The position numbers and the translations under genes were made by a program. This document shows, piece after piece, positions 56,899-64,000 of a DNA stretch of 64,000 nucleotides. Position 1 is the first letter of the stretch; the number at the start of each line of letters is the position of its first letter. The notes below the pieces were generated by a model that had not been told where the DNA came from, did no database searches, and worked only from the letters and a program-made list of their open reading frames with translations. Origin of the DNA: Moraxella sp. K1664 (GTDB taxonomy: Bacteria > Pseudomonadota > Gammaproteobacteria > Pseudomonadales > Moraxellaceae); the NCBI RefSeq assembly GCF_039693965.1, contig NZ_CP155576.1:1860001-1924000 (forward strand), given 5' to 3'.

Positions 56899-57741
56899 TT
56901 ACCCTTTAATCTGATAACCAAACACAAAATACGCCGATAACACAATCACGCCTGTGATAATCCGCAAATAGGCAAAAATCATAAAATCCCGTTTTGACAC
57001 CCAAGCCACAAGCAAACGAATACATAGCAGGGCAACGACAAAAGACACCGCCGTTCCCACACCCAAAATCGCCCAATCTTCCCCTGTTTGCAGCACGTCT
57101 TTTTTCTCAATAAGCTCCAAAAGCCCTGCCCCGACAATGACAGGAATACCCAAAAAGAACGAAAATTCAGTAGCGGATTTGCGAGATGCCCCAAACCACA
57201 ACGCCCCAATAATGGTAGAGCCAGAGCGACTGGTACCAGGGATCAGGGCAAGGCATTGAGCCAGTCCGATTTTTAACGCCATTTTAAAGTCAATATGTTC
57301 AGCTTCTTGTGCCTTAATGGGGCGTGGGTGCTTTTCCACATAAATGATGAGCAATGCCCCGATGATGAGCATGGTTGCCACGACAAGCGGGTGAAACAGC
57401 GTGCCTGTGATAAAGTCTTTGAGCGTAAAGCCGACAATCATGACAGGAATGGTGGCGATGATGAGCGAGATACCCAGCCCACGGGGGTTGGTCATGCCGT
57501 CCGCCTTGCCAGTCAGTAGCCCCATAAATGCCGTCCACAGCCTGCCCCAATAGTCATAAATAACCGCCAAAATCGCCCCAAGCTGAACAAAAACAATGAA
57601 CAAATCCCGCTTGTCCTTGTCCCAAAAATTCATGATGTCTGCCGACAAAATCATATAGCCTGTACTAGAAATCGGCAAAAACTCGGTAATGCCTTCGACA
57701 ATGCCCATGATAAAGGCTTTGATAACTAATAAAATGTCCAA
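56899..57741 (-). CDS. uppP: undecaprenyl-diphosphatase
   Basis: UppP (BacA) recycles the peptidoglycan lipid carrier by removing a phosphate from undecaprenyl diphosphate, and confers bacitracin resistance when abundant. The two signature motifs are present: EGITEFLPISSTGYMIL near residue 16 and PGTSRSGSTIIGALWFG near residue 170, within about eight helices. Length 280 residues is normal. The start codon appears to be TTG at 57741, 14 bases after the stop of the upstream gene, with AAGAG before it. Confidence 0.94.
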   Translation of the reverse strand: MDILLVIKAFIMGIVEGITEFLPISSTGYMILSADIMNFWDKDKRDLFIVFVQLGAILAVIYDYWGRLWTAFMGLLTGKADGMTNPRGLGISLIIATIPVMIVGFTLKDFITGTLFHPLVVATMLIIGALLIIYVEKHPRPIKAQEAEHIDFKMALKIGLAQCLALIPGTSRSGSTIIGALWFGASRKSATEFSFFLGIPVIVGAGLLELIEKKDVLQTGEDWAILGVGTAVSFVVALLCIRLLVAWVSKRDFMIFAYLRIITGVIVLSAYFVFGYQIKG

Positions 57742-57755
57742 AATATTACTCTTGC

Positions 57756-58316
57756 TTAGGGTTGTAATTGAGATTGATTAAATTTAGCTAATGATGTTGG
57801 ATTAGAATAATCATATTTCCACTGATTGGATTTTTTATCCAAAATCAGACGCACGATTTCACCATTTTTTAAAATTTCTATTCTAAAAAACTCTTTGGTT
57901 GTAAAGTCTTCTGCTGGTATTTCATAAATAACCCTAACGTTGTCATTTAATATGGATTTTAATTGTTTGGCTAACGAAATGCCCATTCTGTGAAATTCAA
58001 GCCAATCAAATGAAATTGGCTTGGTTCTATCAAAATCTCTAAAAGCCAGATTAGCATCATTATAATCAAACCATGCATATTCAAATTGTACATGCCAATC
58101 ACAAAATTGTTGCCATAATTCATCGGGTATGGGGCTGGGTTGGTCGGTCATGTTGGGAAAATAACTCACGCAACATTCGCCAATGAACTTGTCTTTTAAT
58201 TCTTGCTGTCCCCATAAAAAAGCCTTGCCATATTCTGCCATGACAATAATAAAAGCATGGTCGTTTAAATTGGTTTCATCAGCGGTTTGTTTTTTCATGA
58301 TATTGGCGTTTGTCAC
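57756..58316 (-). CDS. hypothetical protein
   Basis: The 186-residue cytoplasmic protein is rich in aromatic and acidic residues (WHVQFEYAWFDYNDANLAF; KPISFDWLEFHRMGISLAKQLK). The central motif FDWLEFHRMGISLAKQLK recalls small proteins from toxin-immunity gene sets, but this is a weak hint. It lies between tsaB (67 bases upstream) and uppP (14 bases downstream) on the same strand, so it is probably cotranscribed with both. The start could also be the ATG at 58298. Confidence 0.65.
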   Translation of the reverse strand: MTNANIMKKQTADETNLNDHAFIIVMAEYGKAFLWGQQELKDKFIGECCVSYFPNMTDQPSPIPDELWQQFCDWHVQFEYAWFDYNDANLAFRDFDRTKPISFDWLEFHRMGISLAKQLKSILNDNVRVIYEIPAEDFTTKEFFRIEILKNGEIVRLILDKKSNQWKYDYSNPTSLAKFNQSQLQP

Positions 58317-58383
58317 GCATGGTTTGGTGTTTTGTGTGGTTTTGACAATTTAAATAGGGCGTAACATACTTACGCCATAATAA

Positions 58384-59070
58384 TCATTTCTTACCTTGTT
58401 CTGCCAAGGTTTTCCAAGCGTTATTTCTAAGATACACAGGCAAGGCGTTTTCTGCCGTTACCGTCTCGCCCTTTAAAAATAGCGGATAGGCAAGGCGGGC
58501 GATATGCTCGGCACTGGGATTTAGACGTAATTTTTTGGCATCTGTTGCCACCAAATCCACCCCGTCCCCCACGATGATGTCGGTCTCTACACGCTTATCA
58601 TAATCCAGCAGATATTCGTTTTGGGCAATGGGCAAGGCGTTTTGCACCACAAAATCCCCTGCATAGACTTGGTTTTGGCGAGCGTCTATCACGGCAGTTA
58701 TCGTTGTGCCGTCCGCCATGCTTGTTTGTTCACACGCCATAAATGCCAAGGCGTGTAGGCTAGATATGCCGATACACGGTGCGTCATTGGCGACAGATAA
58801 GGCTTGGGCTAAGGCGGTGTTGATACGAATACCGCTAAACGCCCCCGGTCCACGGTTAAACGCCCATGCTTTGACATCCTTAATATCCACGCCTGCCGTA
58901 TGTAGTGCCTTATCCAGCATGGGCAAAATAATCTCCGTTTGCCCACGTCCACCCGCTACGGTCTCGGTATAGATAATGGTGTCATTTTGTAAAATGGCGA
59001 TAGAGCATTGCTCAAAAATGGTGTCAAAGGCGATAAGAATGTCAGATGGGCTGGGCGATAAGGCAGTCAT
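58384..59070 (-). CDS. tsaB: tRNA threonylcarbamoyladenosine biosynthesis protein TsaB
   Basis: TsaB pairs with TsaD and TsaE to make the t6A modification at position 37 of ANN-reading tRNAs. The ASKHA-type fold shows ILIAFDTIFEQCSIAIL at the N-terminus and WAFNRGPGAFSGIRINTALAQAL at about residue 70. I chose the ATG at 59070 (228 residues, close to the 231 of E. coli); a longer frame from 59106 has no family support. Confidence 0.92.
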   Translation of the reverse strand: MTALSPSPSDILIAFDTIFEQCSIAILQNDTIIYTETVAGGRGQTEIILPMLDKALHTAGVDIKDVKAWAFNRGPGAFSGIRINTALAQALSVANDAPCIGISSLHALAFMACEQTSMADGTTITAVIDARQNQVYAGDFVVQNALPIAQNEYLLDYDKRVETDIIVGDGVDLVATDAKKLRLNPSAEHIARLAYPLFLKGETVTAENALPVYLRNNAWKTLAEQGKK

Positions 59071-59236
59071 AGAATGCGTGCGGACGAAATAAAAAACGCT
59101 TATCATACCACAAAATACTTGTAAATTTTAGGGTTTTAAAAGCGGTCGGGGGCATTGATAACATTATTTACAAGAGAGTAATAATTAAGAAATTTTATTT
59201 TTGTTGGACGGGGTGGTTTTATGACAAATAAATTTA

Positions 59237-59501
59237 GGGCGTGCCTGCCTTTGGTATTTGCAATGAAAAATGAGAAAAATCGCACGTTTTTCAAGGAAAA
59301 AACGCAGGTTGATAGTTATTCTATCAGACAAGTTTTTGACGCAGAAAAACAATCCGACCACTTAATCAGGTAAATTTTAAGATTTTCACTTAATTTTTTT
59401 AAATTAAGTGGCCGGATAGCCATTTTTCATGCAAAAATTGATTGAAATTGTCAAGTTTTCATCTTAATTTTATAAAAATGTTATCAATGGTGGGCACGCC
59501 C
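59237..59501. repeat. family A repeat, copy A5 with nested palindrome
   Basis: The 265-bp copy is bounded by TA, GGGCGTGCCTGCC and GGGCACGCCC. The nested palindrome lies at 59353-59416 (TCCGACCACTTAA to TTAAGTGGCCGGA). The gap 59071-59602 otherwise has the tsaB upstream region and the promoter of the next gene. Confidence 0.85.
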
Positions 59502-59513
59502 TAATAAAAACTT

Positions 59514-59543
59514 TTGGTATTTTTAATCAAATCAGCGTATAAT
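59514..59543 (+). promoter_or_regulatory. putative promoter of the ODP/MBL gene
   Basis: TTGGTA (59514-59519) and TATAAT (59538-59543) are separated by 18 bases, about 60 bases before the start codon and just outside repeat A5. Confidence 0.5.
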
Positions 59544-59602
59544 GCTTAAATCCCATAAAAACTTTATGGTGTGTATTTTTAGGTGTTATTTAGGAAATTG
59601 TT

Positions 59603-60409
59603 ATGGAATCTTATGTTTTGTATGATGATGGTCATCACAAATGTATTGCGTTTAGCATGCCCGAAGAAGATGAAAGCGTGCCGTCTAACCAATTTTTAAT
59701 CATTGATGGCAAAGAAGCGGCAATTATTGACCCAGGTGGGGATTTGACCTTTACGCCACTGACCTTGCAAATCACCAAATACACCAGCATGGAGAGCATT
59801 AAGTACGTCATCGGCTCACACCAAGACCCTGACATTTTGGCGTCCATGCCCCGTTGGCTCATCCATTTGCAAAACACCAAACTGCTTATTCCGACGTTGT
59901 GGGAGCGGTTTTTACCCCATTATAATTCTGCCTTTACCAAAGGGCGACTGCACCACGGTCTGTCAGAGCGGCTCGAAGGCATTCTTGATACAGGTGGGGT
60001 TTATGCACTGGGCAACACCCAAATCATGGCAATCCCTGCTCACTTTTTACATTCGGTGGGTAACATTCAGTTTTATGACCCTGTCAGTCAGATTCTGTTC
60101 TCGGGCGATATGGGGGCGTCATTGGTGGGGCATTCTGGCATTAAGGTAGAGAATTTTCAAGCTCACATCAACAGCATGTCAGGCTTTCACAAACGCTACA
60201 TGGCAAGCAACAAAGCCTGCCGTCTGTGGGCGGACAGCGTGCGTCAGTTGCCTGTGGACATGATGGTGCCACAGCATGGCAAGCGGTTGGATGGACGAGC
60301 CACTTTTGATGAGTTCTTAGATTGGATTAGTGAGTTGTCTTGCGGTATTGATTTGATTGATGAGAGTACTTATGACATCAGTGAGCTGATGACATTGGCA
60401 AGAATATAA
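59603..60409 (+). CDS. MBL-fold oxygen-binding di-iron (ODP-like) protein
   Basis: The 268-residue protein has the metallo-beta-lactamase fold of flavodiiron proteins without the flavodoxin part. Ligand-like motifs are IGSHQDPDIL near residue 74 (H-x-D-x-D in place of HxExD), AHFLHSVGN near residue 147, FSGDMGASL near residue 168 and VPQHGK near residue 225. Proteins of this ODP type bind oxygen at a di-iron site and act as sensors or reductases. No partner rubredoxin or receptor gene is nearby. The ATG is preceded by AGGAAATTGTT. Confidence 0.85.
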   Translation: MESYVLYDDGHHKCIAFSMPEEDESVPSNQFLIIDGKEAAIIDPGGDLTFTPLTLQITKYTSMESIKYVIGSHQDPDILASMPRWLIHLQNTKLLIPTLWERFLPHYNSAFTKGRLHHGLSERLEGILDTGGVYALGNTQIMAIPAHFLHSVGNIQFYDPVSQILFSGDMGASLVGHSGIKVENFQAHINSMSGFHKRYMASNKACRLWADSVRQLPVDMMVPQHGKRLDGRATFDEFLDWISELSCGIDLIDESTYDISELMTLARI

Positions 60410-60422
60410 GGGCTTGTGCAAT

Positions 60423-60451
60423 AAAAAAGGCGTGATGATACGCCTTTTTAT
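60423..60451 (+). terminator. terminator of the ODP/MBL gene
   Basis: AAAAAAGGCG and CGCCTTTTTA pair around TGATGATA, 14 bases after the stop. Confidence 0.85.
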
Positions 60452-60475
60452 TTTGGTTTTTTGGTAGGCAGATTG

Positions 60476-60616
60476 CACCTAACCAGCTTGATATTTACCA
60501 CGGGTTTGTAGGGGTGTGCTGAGCACACCCTTTGACGACAGTACCGTGCAAGGCGTGCACAGCACGCCCCTACACCCAAACGTCATTGCGTTTGTAGTAT
60601 TTTAAAATTTCTTGGG
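60476..60616. repeat. family B repeat, copy B2
   Basis: A complete copy of about 141 bp, from CACCTAACCAGCTTGATATT to ATTTTAAAATTTCTTGGGTG, with two inner hairpins (GGTGTGCTGAGCACACC and GGCGTGCACAGCACGCC). It lies just after the 3' end of the DUF815 gene. Confidence 0.8.
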
Positions 60617-60620
60617 TGCG

Positions 60621-61523
60621 TCATTCATGGGTAACACCATCCACAGAGCCATGCTCTAACAGCCTTGACCCTATCCAATGCCGACTAAACTGATATGCCA
60701 CCCGCCCCGAGCGACCACCCCGAGTGCTTGCCCATTTTAGGGCTTCACCACGTACCATCTCATCAAATGCCATGTCCTCCCGTGCCAAATAATACGCCAC
60801 AATATCCAGATACGTCTCTTGATTCATGGGCGAGAACGATATCCACAGCCCAAAGCGGTCTGAGAGCGAGACGGTCTCATCGATGGTCTCATAGGGATTG
60901 ACTTCATCGGTTTGACCGTTATAAATACTAACGTTGTCTTTCATGAGCTGTGGTAATAGATGACGGCGGTTACTGGTGGCATAGATGAGTAGGCGGTCTT
61001 GTTCGCTGTCTAACGCCCCATCCAGCACGCTTTTTAGGGTGCGGCAATTTTCATCATGCCCATTAAATGCCAAATCATCGCAGTAGATGATATAACGGCA
61101 GTGGTTGTCGCTTGCTTTGATGGCGTGGCGGATTTTGTCAAGCATTTGCAAATCATCTCGGGCGACTTCTATCACTCGCAGACCGTCTTGATGATGGGCG
61201 TGAAGTAAGGCACGCACAAGGCTTGATTTACCCGCCCCACGAGTGCCAGTCATGAGAACGTGGTTGGCAGGCAGGTTTGCCAAAAACTGGCGGGTGTTTT
61301 GAATGATTTTGTCTTTTTGGGTGTCAATGCCGTGCAAATCGTCCAAAGTGATGGCAAGGTGAACATCAACAGGGACGAGTGTGCCACGCTGACCGCCAAC
61401 CCAGCGATAGGCAAGGACATCGGGGTCTAGGTGGATGGATTGGGTGGTGCGTTCGCTTAAAAATTGATTGGCTTTTTGCAAAAAGTCTGCACCAAGGGCA
61501 AGCAGTTCGTTAGGTAGGTTCAT
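60621..61523 (-). CDS. DUF815 family ATPase
   Basis: The 300-residue protein is a AAA-type P-loop ATPase of the DUF815 group. Walker A is MTGTRGAGKSSLVRALL near residue 92, Walker B is YIIYCDDLAF near residue 145, and sensor-1 is LIYATSNRRHLLPQ. The family contains small ATPases of unknown role. The N-terminal 80 residues include the usual GIDxQKDxIIQNTRQFL segment. It is probably monocistronic. Confidence 0.88.
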   Translation of the reverse strand: MNLPNELLALGADFLQKANQFLSERTTQSIHLDPDVLAYRWVGGQRGTLVPVDVHLAITLDDLHGIDTQKDKIIQNTRQFLANLPANHVLMTGTRGAGKSSLVRALLHAHHQDGLRVIEVARDDLQMLDKIRHAIKASDNHCRYIIYCDDLAFNGHDENCRTLKSVLDGALDSEQDRLLIYATSNRRHLLPQLMKDNVSIYNGQTDEVNPYETIDETVSLSDRFGLWISFSPMNQETYLDIVAYYLAREDMAFDEMVRGEALKWASTRGGRSGRVAYQFSRHWIGSRLLEHGSVDGVTHE

Positions 61524-61571
61524 ACAGGATTGGTGGGGTTAAAGTGTCTCATTAATGTAGCATAAAACACC

Positions 61572-61597
61572 CAAAAATAAAACCACTTCGTGTGGTG
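61572..61597 (-). terminator. possible terminator for an eroded minus-strand gene
   Basis: ACCAC and GTGGT with a T-rich tail (read on the minus strand) form a small terminator-like hairpin. Upstream on the same strand, 61626-61700, is a coding-like tail (KRDTLQKHGRTDIGIRMAQ and a stop) that is cut off by family B sequence. The gap 61524-61920 thus seems to hold the 3' end of a lost gene plus repeat B3. Confidence 0.3.
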
Positions 61598-61702
61598 GTC
61601 GATGAGTGCGGGTGTTGCAAAAAGATTATTGAGCCATGCGAATGCCGATGTCTGTTCGACCATGCTTTTGCAAAGTATCACGTTTGGCAGTGCTCTCTTT
61701 GT

Positions 61703-61852
61703 GTTACACTCAATAAACTTTAAAATTGCTACAAACGCAATGATGCTTGGATGTAGGGGCGTGCTGTGCACGCTTTGCACGGTACTGTCATCAAAGGGTG
61801 TACTCAGCACACCCCTACAAACCCGTGGTAAATATCAACTGGGTGTATAATC
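61703..61852. repeat. family B repeat, copy B3 (reverse orientation)
   Basis: About 150 bp in reverse orientation to B2: CACTCAATAAACTTTAAAAT at the left and GTAAATATCAACTGGGTG at the right, flanked by TA. The inner hairpins GGGGCGTGCTGTGCACGC and GTGTACTCAGCACACCCC are present. Confidence 0.8.
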
Positions 61853-61920
61853 CAAGTATCACATAAAGGCAAACATGCCCAAATCAACCATGCTACCCAA
61901 CACCAGACAAGGACACAACC

Positions 61921-62853
61921 ATGACCCATGCATTATATTCTCATCATTTATCTGCCAATGCAGCAAAAAGCCTAAACCAAATGACCGATGACGAGCTGTG
62001 GACATGGTGGCTGTCGCTTGATGATGAGTGGCGATTTTTTTTGTTAAGACAGGGGTTGGAATTAAAATTATGGAAAAATAATAAAAGGGTTTTTGATGAA
62101 AAATATGATTATCAAGCGGAATTTGATTGGCTGGATAAATCATTGGTTTTTGAGTGTGTTAAGGAAATAGTAAGTTTAACCAAACTTAATTTAGAGCGTA
62201 ACCAAATCCAAGACATTTCAGCATTGGTAGGCTTAACCAATTTAACCGAGCTTTATTTATGGGGCAATCAAATCCGAGATATTTTGGCGTTGAAAAGTTT
62301 AATAAGCTTAACTGAACTTGATTTATCATACAACCAAATCCAAAATATTTTACCTTTGGCGAATTTAACCGAGCTTGATTTATTAGAAAACCAGATACAA
62401 GATATTTCAGTATTGGCTAAATTGACCAATTTAAACGTTCTTAATTTAGAGAGTAACCAAATTCAAGATATTTCTTCTTTAAATAATTTGACTGATTTAA
62501 ACATTATTGATTTACGCAATAACCAAATCCAAGACATTTTATTTTTGGAAAATTTAACAAATTTAACCAGTCTTGATTTGGGAGATAATAAAATTAACAA
62601 TATCTCGGCATTGAAAAATTTAACCAATCTAACTTGGCTTGACATATGGGGTAATCAAATTCAAGACATCTCTGCTTTGGCAAGTTTAACCAATTTAACA
62701 GTGCTTGGTTTGGAAAGTAACCAAATCCAAGACATTGCTATTTTGGCAAATTTGAAAAATCTGAGTAAAATTTATTTAACCAATAATCCAATTAATCCGG
62801 CAGATATTGAAAAATTACGCCAACAATTGCCAAATTGTGATATTGTGTTTTGA
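61921..62853 (+). CDS. leucine-rich-repeat protein (SDS22/internalin-type)
   Basis: The 310-residue protein begins with an N-terminal helical region of about 85 residues (DDELWTWWLSLDDEWRFFLLRQGLELKLW) and continues with nine leucine-rich repeats of the 22-residue SDS22 type (consensus NQIQDISALxxLTNLTxLxL) and a C-terminal cap. One repeat, starting NQIQNILPLANL, has only 19 residues. No signal peptide or sorting motif is visible, so it should be cytoplasmic or exported by another route. The repeats are very similar at the DNA level, so copy number may vary. Function unknown; LRR arrays bind proteins. Confidence 0.82.
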   Translation: MTHALYSHHLSANAAKSLNQMTDDELWTWWLSLDDEWRFFLLRQGLELKLWKNNKRVFDEKYDYQAEFDWLDKSLVFECVKEIVSLTKLNLERNQIQDISALVGLTNLTELYLWGNQIRDILALKSLISLTELDLSYNQIQNILPLANLTELDLLENQIQDISVLAKLTNLNVLNLESNQIQDISSLNNLTDLNIIDLRNNQIQDILFLENLTNLTSLDLGDNKINNISALKNLTNLTWLDIWGNQIQDISALASLTNLTVLGLESNQIQDIAILANLKNLSKIYLTNNPINPADIEKLRQQLPNCDIVF

Positions 62854-62883
62854 GATAGAATAGGAAATTTGCCTTATAATAGA

Positions 62884-63660
62884 CTAACCCGCCACCACAA
62901 ACCGCCCACGCTCATCAAAAAACCGCCGAACCACCAGCACCGCCGACAGCGTACACGACAGCGTACTGCCCGCACAGATAAAAAACATGGTAACAATCTG
63001 ATAGCGTACCGCCTGCGTGGGGTCAGCCCCTGCCAATATTTGCCCTGTCATCATACCGGGTAGGCTCACCAGTCCGACCACGAGCATGGAATTGACGGTT
63101 GGGGTCAAGCCATTTAGCACCGCCGATTTGACAAGCTCATGCACCGCTTCAAAGGGGGTAGCCGACAGCGATAGGCGAGATTTGATAAGGGCTTGCTTGT
63201 CGTGCATGGCGTTTACAAGTTCGTTGGTTGTCAAGGATATGGCGGTCAAAGAATTGCCCAAAATCAGCCCCAAAATCGGTATGATGTACTGGGGGCGATA
63301 CCAAGGCGACACCTTTAAAATCAATATCATGGCAATCAGCGTAACCACGCCTGCGGCAACCGACAGCGAGATGATGCTATCAGATAATAAGCCCTTGTAG
63401 GGGCGTTTGACCCGACCTTTTGCCGAGACGCTGGCAATGAGTGTCATCACGGTTAAAATCGCAAGTACCTGCCACGCACTCTCACGAGCGAATACCCACG
63501 CCAAAATCAGCCCAATCATGGACAACTGCACGACCGTCCGCACCCCTGCCATGATGAGCGTACCTGTTAAGCTAAGTCGCAGGTATGCCGACACGCCTAT
63601 CGTGATAAGTAGTAAGGTGCTGGCTAAGGCGATGTCGGTTAGGGTAAGTGTGATTGCCAT
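62884..63660 (-). CDS. fetB: iron export ABC transporter permease FetB (YbbM family)
   Basis: FetB is the membrane component of the FetAB exporter, which protects E. coli against iron-linked oxidative stress. The 258-residue protein has about seven helices and the UPF0014 signatures VRTVVQLSMIGLILAWVF near residue 40, LGLILGNSLTAISLTTNEL near residue 130 and VGLVSLPGMMTGQILAGADP near residue 195. The gene for the ATP-binding partner lies just upstream on the same strand. Confidence 0.9.
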   Translation of the reverse strand: MAITLTLTDIALASTLLLITIGVSAYLRLSLTGTLIMAGVRTVVQLSMIGLILAWVFARESAWQVLAILTVMTLIASVSAKGRVKRPYKGLLSDSIISLSVAAGVVTLIAMILILKVSPWYRPQYIIPILGLILGNSLTAISLTTNELVNAMHDKQALIKSRLSLSATPFEAVHELVKSAVLNGLTPTVNSMLVVGLVSLPGMMTGQILAGADPTQAVRYQIVTMFFICAGSTLSCTLSAVLVVRRFFDERGRFVVAG

Positions 63661-63701
63661 AATGTATAAGTTATTGATTTAAATTGATATTTTATTATTT
63701 G

Positions 63702-63738
63702 TAGATGTAGGGGCGAATTGCAATTCGCCCAAATCTAC
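63702..63738. repeat. family C hairpin
   Basis: GTAGATGTAGGGGCGAATTG and CAATTCGCCC with ATCTAC make a palindrome between fetA and fetB. If both genes are in one transcript, the hairpin would lie in the intercistronic mRNA. Confidence 0.6.
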
Positions 63739-63767
63739 ATTAATCTTAAAATCTTGTTATTGCCAAT

Positions 63768-64000
63768 TTACACCGCCAACATACCATTATCCATACGCCA
63801 CAAATCCGCCCCCAACACCTGTTGTTCGCTTGGCGTGTGCGTAACCCAAATCAGGGCTTTGTGGTTGTCATGCCAATCTAGCACGAGTCTCATGAGCAAA
63901 TTTGCCGTCTCATCATCAAGGGCGGACGTGGTTTCATCAAATAGGGCGAGCGTTGGGTTAAATTGCAACGTCCGCAAAAAACTCACGATTTGGCGTTCAC
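63768..64000 (-). CDS. fetA: iron export ABC transporter ATP-binding protein FetA (partial)
   Basis: Only the C-terminal 77 residues are in the window; the frame stays open to base 64000. The end of the ABC signature (GERQ) is followed by VSFLRTLQFNPTLALFDETTSALDDETANLL (Walker B and D-loop) and the H-loop WVTHTPSEQQV. The GTG at 63986 is internal. The neighbour fetB identifies it as the FetA-type ATPase. Confidence 0.88.
   Translation of the reverse strand, partial: ERQIVSFLRTLQFNPTLALFDETTSALDDETANLLMRLVLDWHDNHKALIWVTHTPSEQQVLGADLWRMDNGMLAV

Noticed and set aside
32989-59501. CRISPR array from the regularly recurring family A repeats
   Set aside because: The copies are kilobases apart, in both orientations, and lack short direct repeats with spacers.
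61520-61810. Minus-strand reading frame of 96 codons upstream of the DUF815 gene
   Set aside because: Its start lies in repeat B3 and it runs through a terminator-like hairpin; another frame of the same stretch looks more like an old gene end.
62160-62780. LRR coding region as a tandem DNA repeat or satellite without coding role
   Set aside because: The frame is open for 310 codons, and the repeats follow the 22-residue LRR period with conserved leucine and asparagine positions.

Overview
The window looks like a chromosomal segment of a gammaproteobacterium of the Moraxellaceae, most likely Moraxella. This rests on the pyrG-kdsA-eno-ftsB-ispD order shared with Acinetobacter and Psychrobacter, the protein sequences of NuoG-N, RimO and PyrG, and the many short repeats between genes. 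The assignment is by resemblance from memory, without a database search.

Layout. (1) 1-10504: distal part of the complex I operon, nuoG (5' end missing) through nuoN, tightly packed. (2) 10524-14507: two inverted copies of a 1545-bp IS150-group IS3 element flanking fpr. (3) 14547-18855: sodium:amino-acid symporter, pncA, tRNA-Leu(UAG), rimO. (4) 19123-27192: a small secreted protein, pyrG, a toxin-antitoxin island, kdsA, two accessory genes, eno, ftsB, ispD. (5) 27202-32563: comEC, an S49 peptidase gene and a third IS copy. (6) 32590-38582: a DUF2218 gene, lrgAB, htpX, a lytic transglycosylase, and a divergent nitroreductase/LysR pair. (7) 38909-45107: PBP1B and two phosphate transporters with apparent PhoB sites. 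(8) 45262-48760: a broken HAD-IB gene and two tandem gltS genes. (9) 49243-54873: prfB with its programmed frameshift, a CoA-transferase, a second lrgAB pair, purD. (10) 55063-64000: rsmJ, uppP and tsaB with small unknowns, a di-iron-type MBL protein, a DUF815 ATPase, a leucine-rich-repeat protein, and fetB with the end of fetA.

The most notable observation is that all three IS copies lie inside the loops of intrinsic terminators (those of nuoN, fpr and the S49 peptidase gene), with the two stem arms left on either side. Two copies have clear target duplications (TAGT, GAT). This suggests an element that recognises terminator hairpins.

The gaps between genes are filled by at least four repeat families. 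Family A is about 200 bp, flanked by TA, with an internal hairpin that shows compensatory changes and, in three copies, a nested palindrome of about 64 bp at the same site. Family B is about 150 bp with CACC-type ends. Family C is a short GTAGGGG/GCAATT hairpin. Family D is a single 214-bp element with perfect 16-bp ends and a 10-bp duplication. Other points: four PhoB-like half-sites at exact 11-bp spacing before the Na/Pi transporter and a near-consensus Pho box before pit, a VapBC module translationally coupled to kdsA, and a poly-A tract that puts a signal peptide out of frame.
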